A DNA stretch of 64,000 nt from Citrobacter freundii (GCF_011077955.1 NZ_JAALBX010000002.1:310001-374000); one strand, 5' to 3'. Shown: positions 29,151-43,774, counted from the first letter of the stretch. Program-made: numbers and translations. Notes: generated from the sequence alone by a model not told the origin.

Positions 29151-29957
29151 TTAAAATTTAAAGCTTGCCCACACCGGCGCGTGATCGGAAGGTTTTTCCA
29201 TGCTGCGGATCTCGTAGTCAATACCGGTTTCTACGCAGCGTTCAGCAAGCGGCTGGCTTGCCAGCAACAGATCGATACGCAGGCCGCGATTATCATCAAA
29301 ACCTTTGGAGCGGTAATCAAACCACGAGAAACGATCCTGCGTTTGCGGGTGGGCTTCGCGGAAAGTGTCCACCAGACCCCAGTCCAGCAGGCGGCCCAGC
29401 CATTCACGCTCTTCCGGCAGGAACGAACATTTACCCGCACGCAGCCAGCGTTTGCGGCTCTCTTCGCCGATGCCGATATCCAGATCCGTCGGGCTGATAT
29501 TCATATCACCCATAATCAACACCGGATGCTGATTGCTGAGTTCTGTTTCCAGCACATTTTGCAGATTCTGATAAAACGCCGCTTTCGCCGGGAATTTGGT
29601 CGGATGGTCGCGGCTTTCGCCCTGCGGGAAATAGCCGTTAATGACGGTCAGATTGCCAAGCGGCGACGGGATTTCGGCAATAATAATGCGCCGTTGCGCC
29701 TCTTCATCATCGCCTGGAAAACCGCGCCGAACGGATATGGGCGTCTCTTTGGTCAGCAGCGCAACCCCGTAATGGCCTTTCTGCCCGTGGTAGAAGACGT
29801 TATAACCAAGCTTCGCCACCTCTTCCAGCGGGAACATGTCATCGTGAACCTTGGTTTCCTGTAAACCAATCACGTCAGGTTGATGCTTTTCGACAATCGC
29901 CGCAAGCTGGTGAGGACGGGCGCGCAGGCCGTTGATATTAAAAGAGATGAATTTCAT
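29151..29957 (-). CDS. xthA: Exonuclease III
   Basis: A 268-residue AP endonuclease and 3'-5' exonuclease, the same length as E. coli XthA, central to base-excision repair. Catalytic landmarks: FNINGLRAR at the start, [10 protein letters not shown] with the metal-binding Glu (residue 34), [13 protein letters not shown] (Asp and Asn near 151-153), and SDHAPVWA with the catalytic Asp-His at the C-terminus (about 258-259). Divergent from the ast operon, as in E. coli. Confidence 0.97.
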   Translation of the reverse strand: MKFISFNINGLRARPHQLAAIVEKHQPDVIGLQETKVHDDMFPLEEVAKLGYNVFYHGQKGHYGVALLTKETPISVRRGFPGDDEEAQRRIIIAEIPSPLGNLTVINGYFPQGESRDHPTKFPAKAAFYQNLQNVLETELSNQHPVLIMGDMNISPTDLDIGIGEESRKRWLRAGKCSFLPEEREWLGRLLDWGLVDTFREAHPQTQDRFSWFDYRSKGFDDNRGLRIDLLLASQPLAERCVETGIDYEIRSMEKPSDHAPVWASFKF

Positions 29958-30400
29958 AGTCGCTGCCAGTGCAAGAGCAATAAGTGGCAGGATGGTAGCA
30001 GAAAAACGCAGCCACTGCTGCTGTTACAAAGCCAAACTGTTGCCAGAAGGTAACGACCCGTTCTGGCGCATCCCCTGCACCATGATGAGGCGTTTCGCCC
30101 TCTAAACGCGCTCATGAGCTGAGCAAATCCCGTCTGCGATCACAAATCCAGAATTATATTTTACGAATGAATAATATATCGGCAATTACTGAGGCGCAGG
30201 CCGTTTATTCAGATATTTATTCACTACTTATGCACTTTTGATGAATAGTATCCGTTTTTAAGCCGTTGATATTCCGTTAGTAATCTCACGTTATTCATTT
30301 TTAATGCTGGCTGGCATGAAGTCTGCAATCTACATTCATGGAGCAAACACATCACATTTATTAACATTTAAACAACCATTAATTTACCAGTGAGGTCGCT
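29958..30400. other. Divergent xthA-ast control region
   Basis: 443 gene-free bases. It holds the sigma-54 promoter of the ast operon. A TGCACCATGATGAGGCG stretch near 30075 loosely resembles an NtrC site but matches only one half well. The AT-rich part around 30140-30260 could bind IHF or ArgR; no consensus-quality ARG box was seen by eye. Confidence 0.5.
30311..30327 (+). promoter_or_regulatory. Sigma-54 promoter of the ast operon
   Basis: CTGGCAT-GAAGT-CTGCA fits the -24/-12 pattern with correct GG to GC spacing. Its location, about 75 bases before astC, and the NtrC/sigma-54 control of ast known in E. coli and Salmonella support it. Confidence 0.82.
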
Positions 30401-31617
30401 ATGTCTTCGTCAATCACCCGCCAGAATTTCGATGAATGGATGATTCCGGTTTACGCACCGGCACCTTTTGTTCCGGTTCGGGCAGAGCGATCTACGCTTT
30501 GGGATCAGCAAGGGAAAGACTATATAGATTTTGCCGGCGGCATCGCGGTGAACGCGCTGGGTCATGCTAATCCTGAATTACGTAAAGCTCTGGAAGAGCA
30601 GGCCGGCAAGCTGTGGCATACCGGTAACGGTTATACCAACGAACCGATTTTACGGCTTGCTAAAAAGCTGATTGACGCAACCTTCGCCGATCGCGTGTTC
30701 TTTTGTAACTCAGGCGCCGAAGCCAACGAAGCGGCGCTCAAGCTTGCCCGTAAATATGCCCACGACGTGTATGGCCCGCAAAAAAGCGGCATCGTGGCTT
30801 TCAAAAACGCCTTTCACGGACGCACCCTGTTTACCGTCACCGCAGGGGGACAACCGGCGTACTCGCAGGATTTCGCGCCGCTGCCGCCGGACATCTCCCA
30901 TGCGGTATATAACGATTTGCAATCCGCCGCCGCGCTGATTGATGACAATACCTGCGCGGTGATTGTTGAGCCGATTCAGGGCGAAGGCGGCGTGGTCCCG
31001 GCAGAACCCGCGTTCCTGAAAGGATTGCGTGAACTGTGCGATCGACATAATGCGCTGCTTATTTTTGATGAAGTGCAAACCGGCGTTGGCCGTACCGGTT
31101 CGTTGTATGCCTATATGCATTACGGCATTACGCCGGATGTACTTTCAACCGCGAAGGCGCTGGGCGGCGGATTCCCGATTGGCGCGATGTTAACGCAGGA
31201 AAAATTCGCACGCTCCATGGGCGTGGGCACGCACGGCACCACCTACGGCGGTAACCCGCTGGCAGGCGCGGTGGCAGGTAAAGTGATGGATATCGTAAAT
31301 ACGCAAGCGGTGCTTAACGGCGTAAAACAGCGCCACGACGCGATTGTTGAGCAAATCGACGCTATCAACCGTAAGCATGCACTGTTTAAGACGGTACGCG
31401 GTGTGGGGCTGCTTATCGGCTGCGTGTTAAACGACAGCTATGCCGGTCGGGCGAAAGAGATTTTGCAACTGGCGGCTGAAGAGGGGGCGATGGTTTTGAT
31501 AGCCGGCGCTAATGTGGTGCGTTTCGCGCCGTCATTGATTATCAGCGATGAAGAGATAAGCACCGGCCTTGAGCGTTTCGCCCGCGCCTGCGAGCGCTTT
31601 ATTGCGAAGTCGTCATC

Positions 31618-31621
<4 letters not shown>
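30401..31621 (+). CDS. astC: Succinylornithine transaminase
   Basis: A 406-residue PLP enzyme, third step of the AST pathway: N2-succinylornithine plus 2-oxoglutarate gives succinylglutamate semialdehyde and glutamate. Class III aminotransferase landmarks: [17 protein letters not shown] (about residue 105), [19 protein letters not shown] (about 225), and the Schiff-base lysine in [15 protein letters not shown] (about 252). It is close to ArgD, but the operon identifies it as AstC. First gene of astCADBE; its stop overlaps the astA start by four bases. Confidence 0.96.
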
Positions 31622-35458
<3,837 letters not shown>

Positions 35459-35462
35459 GGCT

Positions 35463-36425
35463 ATGCAGGATTTTTTGGCGCTGACGCTTGCCGGGGATAC
35501 CCCCGCCGCGCGCTGTGGTGAAACCGCCCATTGCCGCTGGATGTGGTGGGATGAAGGTGTGTTGCAGTTAATTCCGCATCGCGCGTCCGACAGGCCGCTG
35601 GTGCTCTCGGCGGGGATCCATGGTAATGAAACCGCACCCGTTGAAATGCTTGATGAACTGCTTAATGAGGCGCACCGCGGCGAGCTGGTTTTAACGCGCC
35701 CGGTGCTGGCAATCCTCGGTAACCCCGCCGCGCTGCGGGCGGGAAAGCGTTATCTAAGCGATGACATGAACCGGATGTTTGGCGGGCGCTGGCAGCGTTT
35801 TCCTGAAAGCGGTGAAACCCGACGCGCCTGCGTACTGGAGCACTGCATGGAGCGGTTTTTATCCGGCGTTGACGCGGCCTGGCATCTGGATATGCATACC
35901 GCGATACGTGGGTCGTACTATCCGCGCTTTGGTGTGTTTCCGGCCCGGGCTACGCCTTACGAGGCGCCATTTTTAGACTGGATGCGTGATGCCGGGTTAC
36001 AGGCGCTGGTGTTTCATCGCGCACCTGGCGGCACGTTCACCCATTTCAGTAGCGATCATTTTGATGCCCAAAGCTGCACCCTGGAATTGGGCAAGGCGCA
36101 GCCGTTCGGCCAAAACGATCTTACACAGTTTGCTTTAACCAAAGCGGCGTTGCGGGCGTTACTTTCCGGTGTGCCTGCGGCGCGCCGGGATGAGACGCCC
36201 TTACGCTTTGAGGTGGCATCGCAAATTACTCGTCAGAGCGAGGCGTTCAAGTTGCATATGTCGGCGCAAACCCAGAATTTCACCGCGTTTACCTGCGGGA
36301 CACTGCTGGCAGAAGACGGCGATACGGTTTACCGGGTCGAGAACGACACGGAATATGTTTTATTTCCCAATCCCTCGGTGGCCCCTGGGCTACGGGCCGG
36401 GTTAATGCTTAAAACCATTGCGTAA
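35463..36425 (+). CDS. astE: Succinylglutamate desuccinylase
   Basis: A 320-residue zinc enzyme of the aspartoacylase family, last step of the AST pathway, releasing glutamate and succinate. Zinc ligands are in GIHGNETAPVEM (His, Glu at about residues 54-57) and HLDMHTAIRG (His at about 145); the catalytic Glu is in CTLELGKAQPFG. Last gene of the operon. I saw no obvious Rho-independent terminator directly after it. Confidence 0.96.
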   Translation: MQDFLALTLAGDTPAARCGETAHCRWMWWDEGVLQLIPHRASDRPLVLSAGIHGNETAPVEMLDELLNEAHRGELVLTRPVLAILGNPAALRAGKRYLSDDMNRMFGGRWQRFPESGETRRACVLEHCMERFLSGVDAAWHLDMHTAIRGSYYPRFGVFPARATPYEAPFLDWMRDAGLQALVFHRAPGGTFTHFSSDHFDAQSCTLELGKAQPFGQNDLTQFALTKAALRALLSGVPAARRDETPLRFEVASQITRQSEAFKLHMSAQTQNFTAFTCGTLLAEDGDTVYRVENDTEYVLFPNPSVAPGLRAGLMLKTIA

Positions 36426-36775
36426 GACGATTATTTCCTGCCGGTACGTATTCTTTTTTTACGCGCCGGCGCTGCCTGATGAGCCGTTAATTTTCAACCA
36501 ATCGTCAATTTATCCGGATTTATCCTGGCTGACGCTTTATTTATCAGTCGGCAAAACGTATACTCCATACACAATTTCTTCTTTATCAGCTACTTGCAAT
36601 ATTCTTTTATTGCTCTCCTTCTTTTATCCATATTTCCTCCATAATTGAATAAATATTGATTTATATACTTTCAATGCTTTACCAAGGCACTAAATACTTG
36701 ACGTTGCAACACATACAATTATTCTCGTCAACACGGCAACGTGCCGAAAAATAAACTGAAATAAAGGATAGTGAT
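36426..36775. other. astE-spy intergenic region
   Basis: About 350 AT-rich bases without a gene. It holds a BaeR-like box and must contain the spy promoter. I did not see a clear GTAAA-N5-GTAAA CpxR site by eye, though spy is usually also a CpxR target. Confidence 0.5.
36632..36649 (+). promoter_or_regulatory. BaeR-like box upstream of spy
   Basis: ATTTCCTCCATAATTGAA matches about 14 of 18 positions of the published BaeR box TTTTTCTCCATNATTGGC, with the CTCCATNATTG core intact apart from one upstream position. It lies about 130 bases before the spy ATG. BaeSR control of spy is established in E. coli. Confidence 0.65.
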
Positions 36776-37267
36776 ATGCGTAAATTAACTGCGATTGTAA
36801 TGGCTACCACTCTGGCGCTTGGCGCAGCGAATCTGGCGCATGCGGCAGACACCGCCACCACTGCCGCTCAGCCGGATACCACGAATCTGAAGCAGGCGCC
36901 TTACGGCGGCCCGGGTATGCGCCACGACATGATGTTTCAGAACCTGAACCTGACGGATGCGCAAAAACAGCAGGTCCGTGAAATTATGAAAGCACAGCGC
37001 GATAAAATGAAACGCCCTTCAATCGACGATCGCCGCGCTATGCATTCGCTGGTTGCCTCCGATACCTTTGACCGTGCAAAAGCAGAAGAAACGGCCGCTA
37101 AAATGGCTGAACAGCATAAAGAGATGCTGCTGACGCGCATGGAAACCCACAACAAGATTTACAACATTCTCACCCCGGAACAGAAAAAGCAGTTTAATGC
37201 CAATTTTGAGAAGCGTCTGACAGAACGTCCGGCTAAACCGGGTAAGATGCCAATGGCTGCTGAATAA
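36776..37267 (+). CDS. spy: ATP-independent periplasmic chaperone Spy
   Basis: A 163-residue periplasmic protein with a signal peptide (...AANLAHA|AD, about residue 23). Spy forms a cradle-shaped all-helical dimer that holds unfolded proteins during envelope stress. The two LTxxQ motifs of the CpxP/Spy family are present (LTDAQKQQ at about residue 59 and LTPEQKKQ at about 137), as is the MMFQNLNL lead-in. The AAAGGA site precedes the ATG. Monocistronic with a long terminator. Confidence 0.95.
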   Translation: MRKLTAIVMATTLALGAANLAHAADTATTAAQPDTTNLKQAPYGGPGMRHDMMFQNLNLTDAQKQQVREIMKAQRDKMKRPSIDDRRAMHSLVASDTFDRAKAEETAAKMAEQHKEMLLTRMETHNKIYNILTPEQKKQFNANFEKRLTERPAKPGKMPMAAE

Positions 37268-37289
37268 CAGCACAGCCAATCCACACAAG

Positions 37290-37345
37290 ACCGCCGGTGT
37301 TGTCCATTGCAAACGCTATTGCTTTGGACAGTCCCGGCGGTTTTA
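37290..37345 (+). terminator. Terminator after spy
   Basis: The ends ACCGCCGG / CCGGCGGT pair perfectly, an inner TGTCC/GGACA stem extends the hairpin, and TTTTACTTTT follows. Confidence 0.8.
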
Positions 37346-37552
37346 CTTTTCCGATGCATAAGGGCGTTAAACCCTCTTTCTTCCTGCAGCGCGTAGTGAT
37401 AACTTCATACGTCTAATCAGAACGTTACCCCAATCCCCTTTGATCTTAACCGTGCCGGCCTGCAGCCTGCGCGTTTATTGCCGATAACAATACGGGTGAT
37501 GGTTTTTTTTGCGTGCGTGACGTTCAGTCTTTTGGTGCGCTCAGGAGCAGTG

Positions 37553-38101
37553 ATGGAGTATTTCGATCTACAGAAAATGCAGGTTAACCTGTGGAGAAAT
37601 GGCGCGGGCGAAACCCGAGAAATTTGTTGTTTTCCTCCCGCAACCCGGGATTTTAACTGGCGCGCCAGTATTGCTTCGCTCTCCGCCAACGGTGAATTCA
37701 CCCAAATTCCACAGGTTGAGCGCACCGTTACGTTGCTGGAAGGCGGCGAACTGACGTTAAATGGCGGCAATGCGTTTCGCCACACGCTAAAACATTATCA
37801 GCCGTTTAGTTTTTCTTGCGAACAGCCGGTACGCGCAGAGCTTAGCGATGGGCGGATGTCGATGGATTTCAATATTATGACCCACCGGGACCGCTGCCGC
37901 GCCAATGTGCGCGTCGCGGACCGCACCTTTACCACTTTCGCGCCGCGCGGCGGCATTGTTTATGTCCTGAGCGGGGCATGGCAGCTAGGCGATAAACTGC
38001 TGACCTCCGATCAGGGCGCCTGGTGGGAAGAGGGACGGCACACGCTGCGCTTACTGAAAGCAGAAGGGCGCTTACTGTTTAGTGAGATAACCTATCTTTA
38101 A
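37553..38101 (+). CDS. ves: HutD-family protein Ves
   Basis: A 182-residue cupin-like protein of the HutD/Ves family, matching E. coli Ves ([77 protein letters not shown]). E. coli Ves was reported as cold- and stress-inducible, but no biochemical role is firm. ATG 37553 has CAGGAG nearby and starts the family match; an upstream in-frame start at 37478 adds unrelated residues. Its stop overlaps the stop of convergent cho by four bases. Confidence 0.9.
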   Translation: MEYFDLQKMQVNLWRNGAGETREICCFPPATRDFNWRASIASLSANGEFTQIPQVERTVTLLEGGELTLNGGNAFRHTLKHYQPFSFSCEQPVRAELSDGRMSMDFNIMTHRDRCRANVRVADRTFTTFAPRGGIVYVLSGAWQLGDKLLTSDQGAWWEEGRHTLRLLKAEGRLLFSEITYL

Positions 38102-38964
38102 ACGCTCAACTCAATAATGTCGTGTTCGGCGCGGATCAGGGGACGGCACAAAATTTTGTAGCCGTCATGATCAAAGCCCGGCGATGCACGGGTTAAACGC
38201 GCCGCATCATCAAGATTATCCACCGTACCAAGCCACACCCAGTTATCAATAACCAGATACTGCGTCATATCCTCCGTCTGCTCTTTGACCGCAACCGGCC
38301 CACGCCACGGCCAGCACACCACCTGAAGGTGGGATAGCGAGGCCAGCAATCGGGCATGATGCGCTTCAACGGGCTCAAGCCCACAGCAAGCCCCGGCGCA
38401 GCGTTTAAGCGCAGCGCGAAAGCAGGCGCGCCCCGCGCTCAATTTCTCAAGCCCAAGCAGACCGTGACACAGCCGCTCTTCATCCGCGATGCTCTTTAGC
38501 TTTTCAAGCGCAGCACGACGATTGGCGAACAGCCCGTACAGATTCGGGGTATGGGAAAAATCGACCTCTTTGGCGTACACCACGTCCGGGCGTGTCCCGC
38601 TTAGCAGTAGCGAACAAAGCTGGCGATTACGACGCAGTCGTTTATTAAACAGCGGCTGTTGCGCTTTGATTAGCTGCGCTTCCAGCAGCAGGGCGCCAAG
38701 CTCCCCGGCGGTGCGGGTAAAAGTAATATGGCGGGCCTGGCGCAGCATAGTTGCTTCGCCGGGGGTTCTTAAATGCGACATAACCCGGGCGCGCAAATTT
38801 ATGCTTTTACCGATATAAAGCGGTAGCGTTTCACTGTCGCCATGAAATATATACACACCCGGCGCACGGGGTAATTCGGCAAGCGAGGGGCGTAAATGCT
38901 CGGGATACTGGTAAATCGCCTCGGCTTCAAAGTCGAGACGAGGACTCATGCTGCGTCGTGCCAC
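38098..38964 (-). CDS. cho: Excinuclease Cho (UvrC homologue)
   Basis: A 288-residue GIY-YIG endonuclease that makes the 3' incision at bulky lesions which UvrC handles poorly. The GIY-YIG core is [20 protein letters not shown] (residues 30-49), followed by the MSHLRTP segment with the catalytic Arg/His, and a Cys-rich part, KRCAGACCG, at about residue 190. A LexA-type box lies 15 bases upstream, in keeping with SOS control in E. coli. Convergent with ves. Confidence 0.94.
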   Translation of the reverse strand: MARRSMSPRLDFEAEAIYQYPEHLRPSLAELPRAPGVYIFHGDSETLPLYIGKSINLRARVMSHLRTPGEATMLRQARHITFTRTAGELGALLLEAQLIKAQQPLFNKRLRRNRQLCSLLLSGTRPDVVYAKEVDFSHTPNLYGLFANRRAALEKLKSIADEERLCHGLLGLEKLSAGRACFRAALKRCAGACCGLEPVEAHHARLLASLSHLQVVCWPWRGPVAVKEQTEDMTQYLVIDNWVWLGTVDNLDDAARLTRASPGFDHDGYKILCRPLIRAEHDIIELSV

Positions 38965-38978
38965 TGATAACTCCTGAA

Positions 38979-38998
38979 TACTGGTTGCCTGTCCAGTA
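38979..38998 (-). promoter_or_regulatory. LexA-type SOS box of cho
   Basis: TACTG-GTTGCCTGTC-CAGTA has perfect outer half-sites of the 20-bp SOS box, but the inner core is CTGG/CCAG rather than CTGT/ACAG, so repression may be weaker than at dinI. Confidence 0.7.
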
Positions 38999-39036
38999 TA
39001 ACAAGGGTTTATGGGTTAAAAAAGCAACGATGTAAA

Positions 39037-39921
39037 TTAGCGTCGCGTTGCGAACCAACATAACAGCGATCCCGCAACCACCATTGCCACCCCTTGCCAG
39101 AAACTGATACCCGGGGTTAACCCAAGCCAGAGGCTCGCGAGCAGTGCCGACGAGACGGGGGTAAAGTAAGAGGCGGTCGCCAGTAACGTCATGTTTCCAT
39201 GGGAGATGCCGTGATTCCACGCGGAATATGCCACGGCGGTGGAAAGCCCCATAAAACCCAGTTGCAGTGTGCCGGAAAGGGTAAAGGTGAAGGGCGCGTC
39301 GCTTGAAAAGGCGTAATGGATCCAAAGCGCCAGCGCCGTGGCGCAGAAAAATAGCGTGACGCCGCTTTGACCATTGCTCCAGCGGCGAGTGAGATTGCAA
39401 TAGAGAGCCCAGGTGATTGCCGCAATAAAGGCAAGTGAATAGGCAAGCGGATTATCCAGAATATTGTGCCAGAGCATCAAAGGCGACCAGTCGCCATTGC
39501 CTTTCATCACCTGCGCCACGCCCCCCATGGCGAGCAGCAACCCAGGCCAGATTAACCACGTGCTGCGCTGGTTATTGAGCCACAACGCGAACAGCACGGT
39601 TAAGCTCGGCCACAAATAATTGATCATGCCAAGCTCCAGCGACTGGGTGCGGTTATGGGCAAAGCCAATGGCCAGGGCAAGACATATTTCGTAGATGACG
39701 AACAGCGTGCCGCCCACCAACAAATAGCGCGGCGGTAGCGAGTAAATACGTGGTCGCCCTTGTGCCAGCCATAAACAGCAGGCGCTCAGTGTATACACCA
39801 GCGCAGGGCCGCCTACCGGACCAAAATGTTCGGCTATGCTGCGAAAAAGGCCAACGGAGGTGCTCCAGAGTAAAATTGCGATAAGGCCAATCAGCGTGGC
39901 GCGGGCGACAGGGGTTTGCAT
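39037..39921 (-). CDS. yddG: Aromatic amino acid exporter YddG (DMT/EamA family)
   Basis: A 294-residue inner-membrane protein with ten TM segments in two EamA repeats. It matches E. coli YddG (ATLIGLIAILLWST at the start, YEICLALAIG, GMINYLWPSLT, GNMTLLATASYFTPV, FWQGVAMVVAGSLLCW), which exports aromatic amino acids and paraquat-like compounds. In E. coli the gene lies beside fdnG, not between cho and nadE, so its place here is a difference in gene order. It stands alone, downstream of nadE and before cho on the same strand. Confidence 0.88.
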   Translation of the reverse strand: MQTPVARATLIGLIAILLWSTSVGLFRSIAEHFGPVGGPALVYTLSACCLWLAQGRPRIYSLPPRYLLVGGTLFVIYEICLALAIGFAHNRTQSLELGMINYLWPSLTVLFALWLNNQRSTWLIWPGLLLAMGGVAQVMKGNGDWSPLMLWHNILDNPLAYSLAFIAAITWALYCNLTRRWSNGQSGVTLFFCATALALWIHYAFSSDAPFTFTLSGTLQLGFMGLSTAVAYSAWNHGISHGNMTLLATASYFTPVSSALLASLWLGLTPGISFWQGVAMVVAGSLLCWFATRR

Positions 39922-39940
39922 TTTCCATCCACTGAAAATA

Positions 39941-39960
39941 AAAAGGCGGCCCAGCCGCCT
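39941..39960 (-). terminator. Terminator after nadE
   Basis: On the minus strand AGGCGGC / GCCGCCT is followed by TTTTATTTT, between nadE and yddG. Confidence 0.82.
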
Positions 39961-40007
39961 GGTCTGGGATTCAGCCCCTGGCGCGGGGCCGTAGTAAATC
40001 GAAAGGC

Positions 40008-40835
40008 TTATTTTTTCCAGAAATCATCAAAAACGGTGACCGGTGGCCGACGCTTATGTTCGGTTTTCAGATACCAGCCTTCAATGGTTTTCGCGATGCT
40101 GTCATCCAGCGTTTTACCTTCCAGATAATCATCGATGTTCTCATAGGTGACGCCAAGCGCGGATTCATCCGGCAGAGAAGGGCGATCGTCTTCCAGATCC
40201 GCCGTCGGCGCTTTTTGATAAAGATGCTCCGGGCAGCCCAGTTCGCGCAGCAGTTGTTTCCCCTGACGCTTATTCAGACGGAACAGCGGATTGATATCGG
40301 TGCCGCCGTCGCCGTATTTGGTGAAGAAGCCGGTGACCGCCTCTGCCGCATGGTCGGTGCCAATCACCACCCCTTTCGTCATCCCAGCGATGCTGTACTG
40401 GGCCTTCATCCGCTCACGCGCTTTTTCATTGCCGCGCACGAAATCGGTAAGCTCAATTCCTGTTTCGCGCAGCGCCTGTTCACTTGCCAGTACCGCTGCT
40501 TTAATATTTACCGTAAGCACCCGATCGGCATTAATAAACGCCAGCGCATCCTGGCAATCCTGTTCGTCGAACTGAACGCCATAAGGCAGACGGACCGCAA
40601 TAAACTGATAGGCGTCGTCCCCGGTTTCATCGCGCAATTCAGTGATCGCCATCTGGCTCAGTTTGCCGGCAAGCGTGGAATCCTGCCCGCCGCTGATGCC
40701 CAGCACCAGGCTTTTAATAAACGGATTTGCTTTGAGATAGCTTTTCAGGAAATCCACGCTGCGACGAATTTCTTGCTGCGCGTCGATTTGCGGTTTTACC
40801 CCGAGTGCGGAAATAATTTCTTGTTGTAACGCCAT
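40008..40835 (-). CDS. nadE: NH3-dependent NAD+ synthetase
   Basis: A 275-residue enzyme that converts nicotinate adenine dinucleotide, ATP and ammonia to NAD+. The pyrophosphatase P-loop [13 protein letters not shown] (about residues 45-57) and the [26 protein letters not shown] block (residues 160-185) are complete. No glutaminase domain, so ammonia-dependent, as in E. coli (275 residues). Together with pncA in this window it covers two steps of the NAD salvage route. Divergent from osmE. Confidence 0.97.
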   Translation of the reverse strand: MALQQEIISALGVKPQIDAQQEIRRSVDFLKSYLKANPFIKSLVLGISGGQDSTLAGKLSQMAITELRDETGDDAYQFIAVRLPYGVQFDEQDCQDALAFINADRVLTVNIKAAVLASEQALRETGIELTDFVRGNEKARERMKAQYSIAGMTKGVVIGTDHAAEAVTGFFTKYGDGGTDINPLFRLNKRQGKQLLRELGCPEHLYQKAPTADLEDDRPSLPDESALGVTYENIDDYLEGKTLDDSIAKTIEGWYLKTEHKRRPPVTVFDDFWKK

Positions 40836-41079
40836 TTACCCCTCCGTTAACGACTTATCAGAATGTAATCAATCACCGTCAAGTTTACTGGATAAAACTA
40901 ACCTTATGCGCCGCAAACGACAAGGTGGACGGGCATTTCACGCTGTGTTTGCTGTAAATAACCGCAATTAAGGGTGAAAAGAGAATCGTCCTAAAAATTC
41001 CCGTTACGCTTTAACGACTTGAAAAAGGTTAGTTTCTCTTCCAGGCTTACTTCACACGCCGAAACATGAGGAAGACATA

Positions 41080-41427
41080 ATGAATAACAAGTTTGCAGGA
41101 TTAATGGGTGCAGCGGCTGTAATGACTATGCTGGCAGGTTGTACGGCCTATGACCGTACTAAAGATCAGGTTACACAGCCGGTCGTAAAAGATGTGAAGA
41201 AAGGCATGAGCCGTGAGCAAGTTCGCCAGTTGGCGGGGCAGCCGTCTTCAGAAGTGAGCATGATCCATGCTCGTGGTACCTGCCAGACCTACATTTTAGG
41301 TCAGCGTGACGGTAAAACCGAAACCTACTTTGTTGCCCTGGATGATACCGGTCATGTCATGAACTCAGGCTACCAGACCTGTGCTGAATACGATACCGAC
41401 CCACAGGCACCGAAGGCGAAACAATAA
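41080..41427 (+). CDS. osmE: Osmotically inducible lipoprotein OsmE
   Basis: A 115-residue outer-membrane lipoprotein of the SmpA/OmlA (BamE-like) fold. The lipobox is MLAGC with the lipidated Cys at residue 21. The mature part is almost the same as E. coli OsmE ([42 protein letters not shown]). It has two further cysteines that probably form a disulfide. Expression in E. coli depends on RpoS and osmolarity. In E. coli the chitobiose (chb) operon follows; here katE follows directly. Confidence 0.94.
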   Translation: MNNKFAGLMGAAAVMTMLAGCTAYDRTKDQVTQPVVKDVKKGMSREQVRQLAGQPSSEVSMIHARGTCQTYILGQRDGKTETYFVALDDTGHVMNSGYQTCAEYDTDPQAPKAKQ

Positions 41428-41442
41428 GTTTCCCCAGGCAGT

Positions 41443-41470
41443 AAAAAAACCGGCACAGGCCGGTTTTTTT
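41443..41470 (+). terminator. Terminator after osmE
   Basis: AAAAAAACCGGC / GCCGGTTTTTTT gives a strong, bidirectional-looking stem with a T tract. Confidence 0.92.
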
Positions 41471-41521
41471 ACGTCTTAATGCCTCTTAAACACGCCACAG
41501 CAGCACTGCTGTGGCGTGAGT

Positions 41522-43774
41522 TTAGGCCGGGATCGCCGGGATTTTATTGGCACGCGACCAGACGCGATGCTTATGCATCAAAGTGAGCAGCGTTTCTATC
41601 GCATTGCCCTGTGCATCATCGGCTTCAATCACGCCTTCTTCGCCCTGGGCATCCACCCCGAGCACCGCTTTAAACTGACGGGCATCGCCCAGTAGCGTTA
41701 TCGGTTTGAGATGCTTGTACGCTTCCAGTAAATAGTAACGGACATCGCCGCGCGAGAGCAGGTCGCTTAACGCGCCCCCCGGCACAATAACCGCATCTAC
41801 GGTCAGAGAGGGTACGCCTTCAAAGGTACCCATAACGGTAATCTGCGAGCCGTCATCCGCGGTGACCTCACCCATGCGCGAGTAGAGTAGTTTACTGTGA
41901 ACGCCTTCGCGTTTAAGTCCATGGAGAATGGAGAGTAACTCGCCCGCATTCACCCGTTCGTTTAACAGTATCGCGACCACGCGGCCTTTGACCGAGCCAC
42001 CCGGTACAGCATACAAGCTAAGAGACGCATCTTTTTTAAGGCCATTCACGTCTTTCGGCGGCGCGGTATGGATCTGCTCATCCGTAAGCGTAATGCCCAG
42101 GTTTTGGGCGACAGCGCTCGCCAGAGAGACATCAATATGGCAAAGCTGATCGACCACCCGTTCACGAATATAAGCGCGGCCCACTTTACTGAGCTCAAAG
42201 CTGAAGGCTTCAATAATGTGTTGCTGTTCAATCGGCGTCTGGCTATGCCAGAACAGGCGCGGATGGGAGTAGTATTCGCCAAAAGAGGGGCTGCGCTCGC
42301 GGATTTTATGGCCTTCAATGCGCTCCTGATAGGACTCAAAACCGCCGCGTTTCGGTGCGGGCGGGGTTTCGCGCGGCCAGTTGTCGTTAATGGAATTTGG
42401 CTCGTAGTTCGCCGGATTGGTATCAATATCCATGCGGTGCATGCCGTCGCGCTGGAAGTTGTGATACGGGCATACCGGGCGGTTTATTGGGATTTCGTGG
42501 AAATTCGGCCCACCGAGGCGACTGATTTGCGTATCGGTATAGGAAAACAGTCGGCCTTGTAACAGCGGATCGTTAGTGAAGTCGAGACCGGGGACGATAT
42601 GGCCTGGATGAAACGCCACCTGTTCGTTTTCGGCGAAGAAATTGTCCGGGTTGCGGTTGAGCACCATTTTGCCCACCCGCTGTACCGGCACCAGTTCTTC
42701 GGGGATGAGCTTGGTCGGGTCGAGCAAATCGAAATCAAATTTGAATTCGTCCTCTTCGGGGATTAACTGCAAGCCCAGCTCATATTCAGGGAAATCCCCC
42801 GCTTCAATGGCCTCCCACAGCTCACGACGATGGAAATCGCCGTCGCGGCCAATCAGTTTCTGAGATTCGTCCCACACCAGCGACGCTTTACCGGCCAACG
42901 GCTTCCAGTGAAAGCGTACAAACGTGGCTTTGCCTTCGGCGTTGATAAGACGGAAGGTATGTATGCCAAAACCTTCCATGGTGCGATAACTGCGCGGGAT
43001 CCCGCGATCTGACATCGCCCAGATCACGTTATGCAGCGTTTCGGGTTGCAGGGACACATAATCCCAGAAGGTGTCGTGCGCGCTGGCGCCTTGTGGTATG
43101 GCCCAGTGCGGTTCTGGTTTGACTGCATGCACAAAGTCCGGGAATTTATGGGCGTCCTGAATAAAAAATACCGGCGTGTTATTGCCCACCAAATCAAAAA
43201 TGCCTTCTTCGGTATAAAACTTCGTGGCGAAACCACGGATGTCGCGCACGGTATCCGCCGAACCGGCGCCGCCTTGCACGGTAGAGAAACGTACAAAAAC
43301 CGGGGTAATCTTCTCGGGATCGCTCAGGAAATCCGCTTTGGTATACTCCGTAAGGCTTTTATAAGGCTGAAAATAACCGTGGGCTGCCGATCCGCGAGCG
43401 TGGACGATACGCTCCGGGATGCGTTCATGGTCAAAGTGGGTGATCTTCTCGCGCAGGATAAAATCTTCTAAAAGCGTAGGGCCGCGTGTGCCGGCACGTA
43501 GCGAGTTTTGGTCATCGGCGATGCGGACGCCCTGATTAGTGGTAAGCGGAAAATCTTCGCTGCCTTTACGAAAGTGATTAAGCGCCTTTAGTTTTTCGTT
43601 AGAGGTGTCAGGGGCTTTCAGGCTGCCTGGTGCGGTAGGGTATTCGCCGGGGGCGCTGGGCACCGGTGCTGAACGGTGCGATCCATCTTCGGGGGCCAGT
43701 GAATCCATTCCGGGTTGGGATTCACGTGCGTCATGGAGCGGCGCCTGGTGTGAGGGTTTATCATTGTGCGACAT
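41522..43774 (-). CDS. katE: Monofunctional catalase HPII
   Basis: A 750-residue large-subunit heme catalase that disproportionates hydrogen peroxide in stationary phase. It has an extended N-terminal arm, the active-site [14 protein letters not shown] with the essential His (about residue 126), the [16 protein letters not shown] Asn region (about 200), the proximal heme Tyr in [13 protein letters not shown] (about 413), and a C-terminal flavodoxin-like domain starting near residue 600 ([15 protein letters not shown]). Length fits E. coli KatE (753). RpoS control is expected. Divergent from cedA. Confidence 0.97.
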   Translation of the reverse strand: MSHNDKPSHQAPLHDARESQPGMDSLAPEDGSHRSAPVPSAPGEYPTAPGSLKAPDTSNEKLKALNHFRKGSEDFPLTTNQGVRIADDQNSLRAGTRGPTLLEDFILREKITHFDHERIPERIVHARGSAAHGYFQPYKSLTEYTKADFLSDPEKITPVFVRFSTVQGGAGSADTVRDIRGFATKFYTEEGIFDLVGNNTPVFFIQDAHKFPDFVHAVKPEPHWAIPQGASAHDTFWDYVSLQPETLHNVIWAMSDRGIPRSYRTMEGFGIHTFRLINAEGKATFVRFHWKPLAGKASLVWDESQKLIGRDGDFHRRELWEAIEAGDFPEYELGLQLIPEEDEFKFDFDLLDPTKLIPEELVPVQRVGKMVLNRNPDNFFAENEQVAFHPGHIVPGLDFTNDPLLQGRLFSYTDTQISRLGGPNFHEIPINRPVCPYHNFQRDGMHRMDIDTNPANYEPNSINDNWPRETPPAPKRGGFESYQERIEGHKIRERSPSFGEYYSHPRLFWHSQTPIEQQHIIEAFSFELSKVGRAYIRERVVDQLCHIDVSLASAVAQNLGITLTDEQIHTAPPKDVNGLKKDASLSLYAVPGGSVKGRVVAILLNERVNAGELLSILHGLKREGVHSKLLYSRMGEVTADDGSQITVMGTFEGVPSLTVDAVIVPGGALSDLLSRGDVRYYLLEAYKHLKPITLLGDARQFKAVLGVDAQGEEGVIEADDAQGNAIETLLTLMHKHRVWSRANKIPAIPA

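Noticed and set aside
30075-30091. Possible NtrC site upstream of the ast operon
   Set aside because: Only the left half (TGCACC) matches; the right half GAGGCG is far from GGTGCA.
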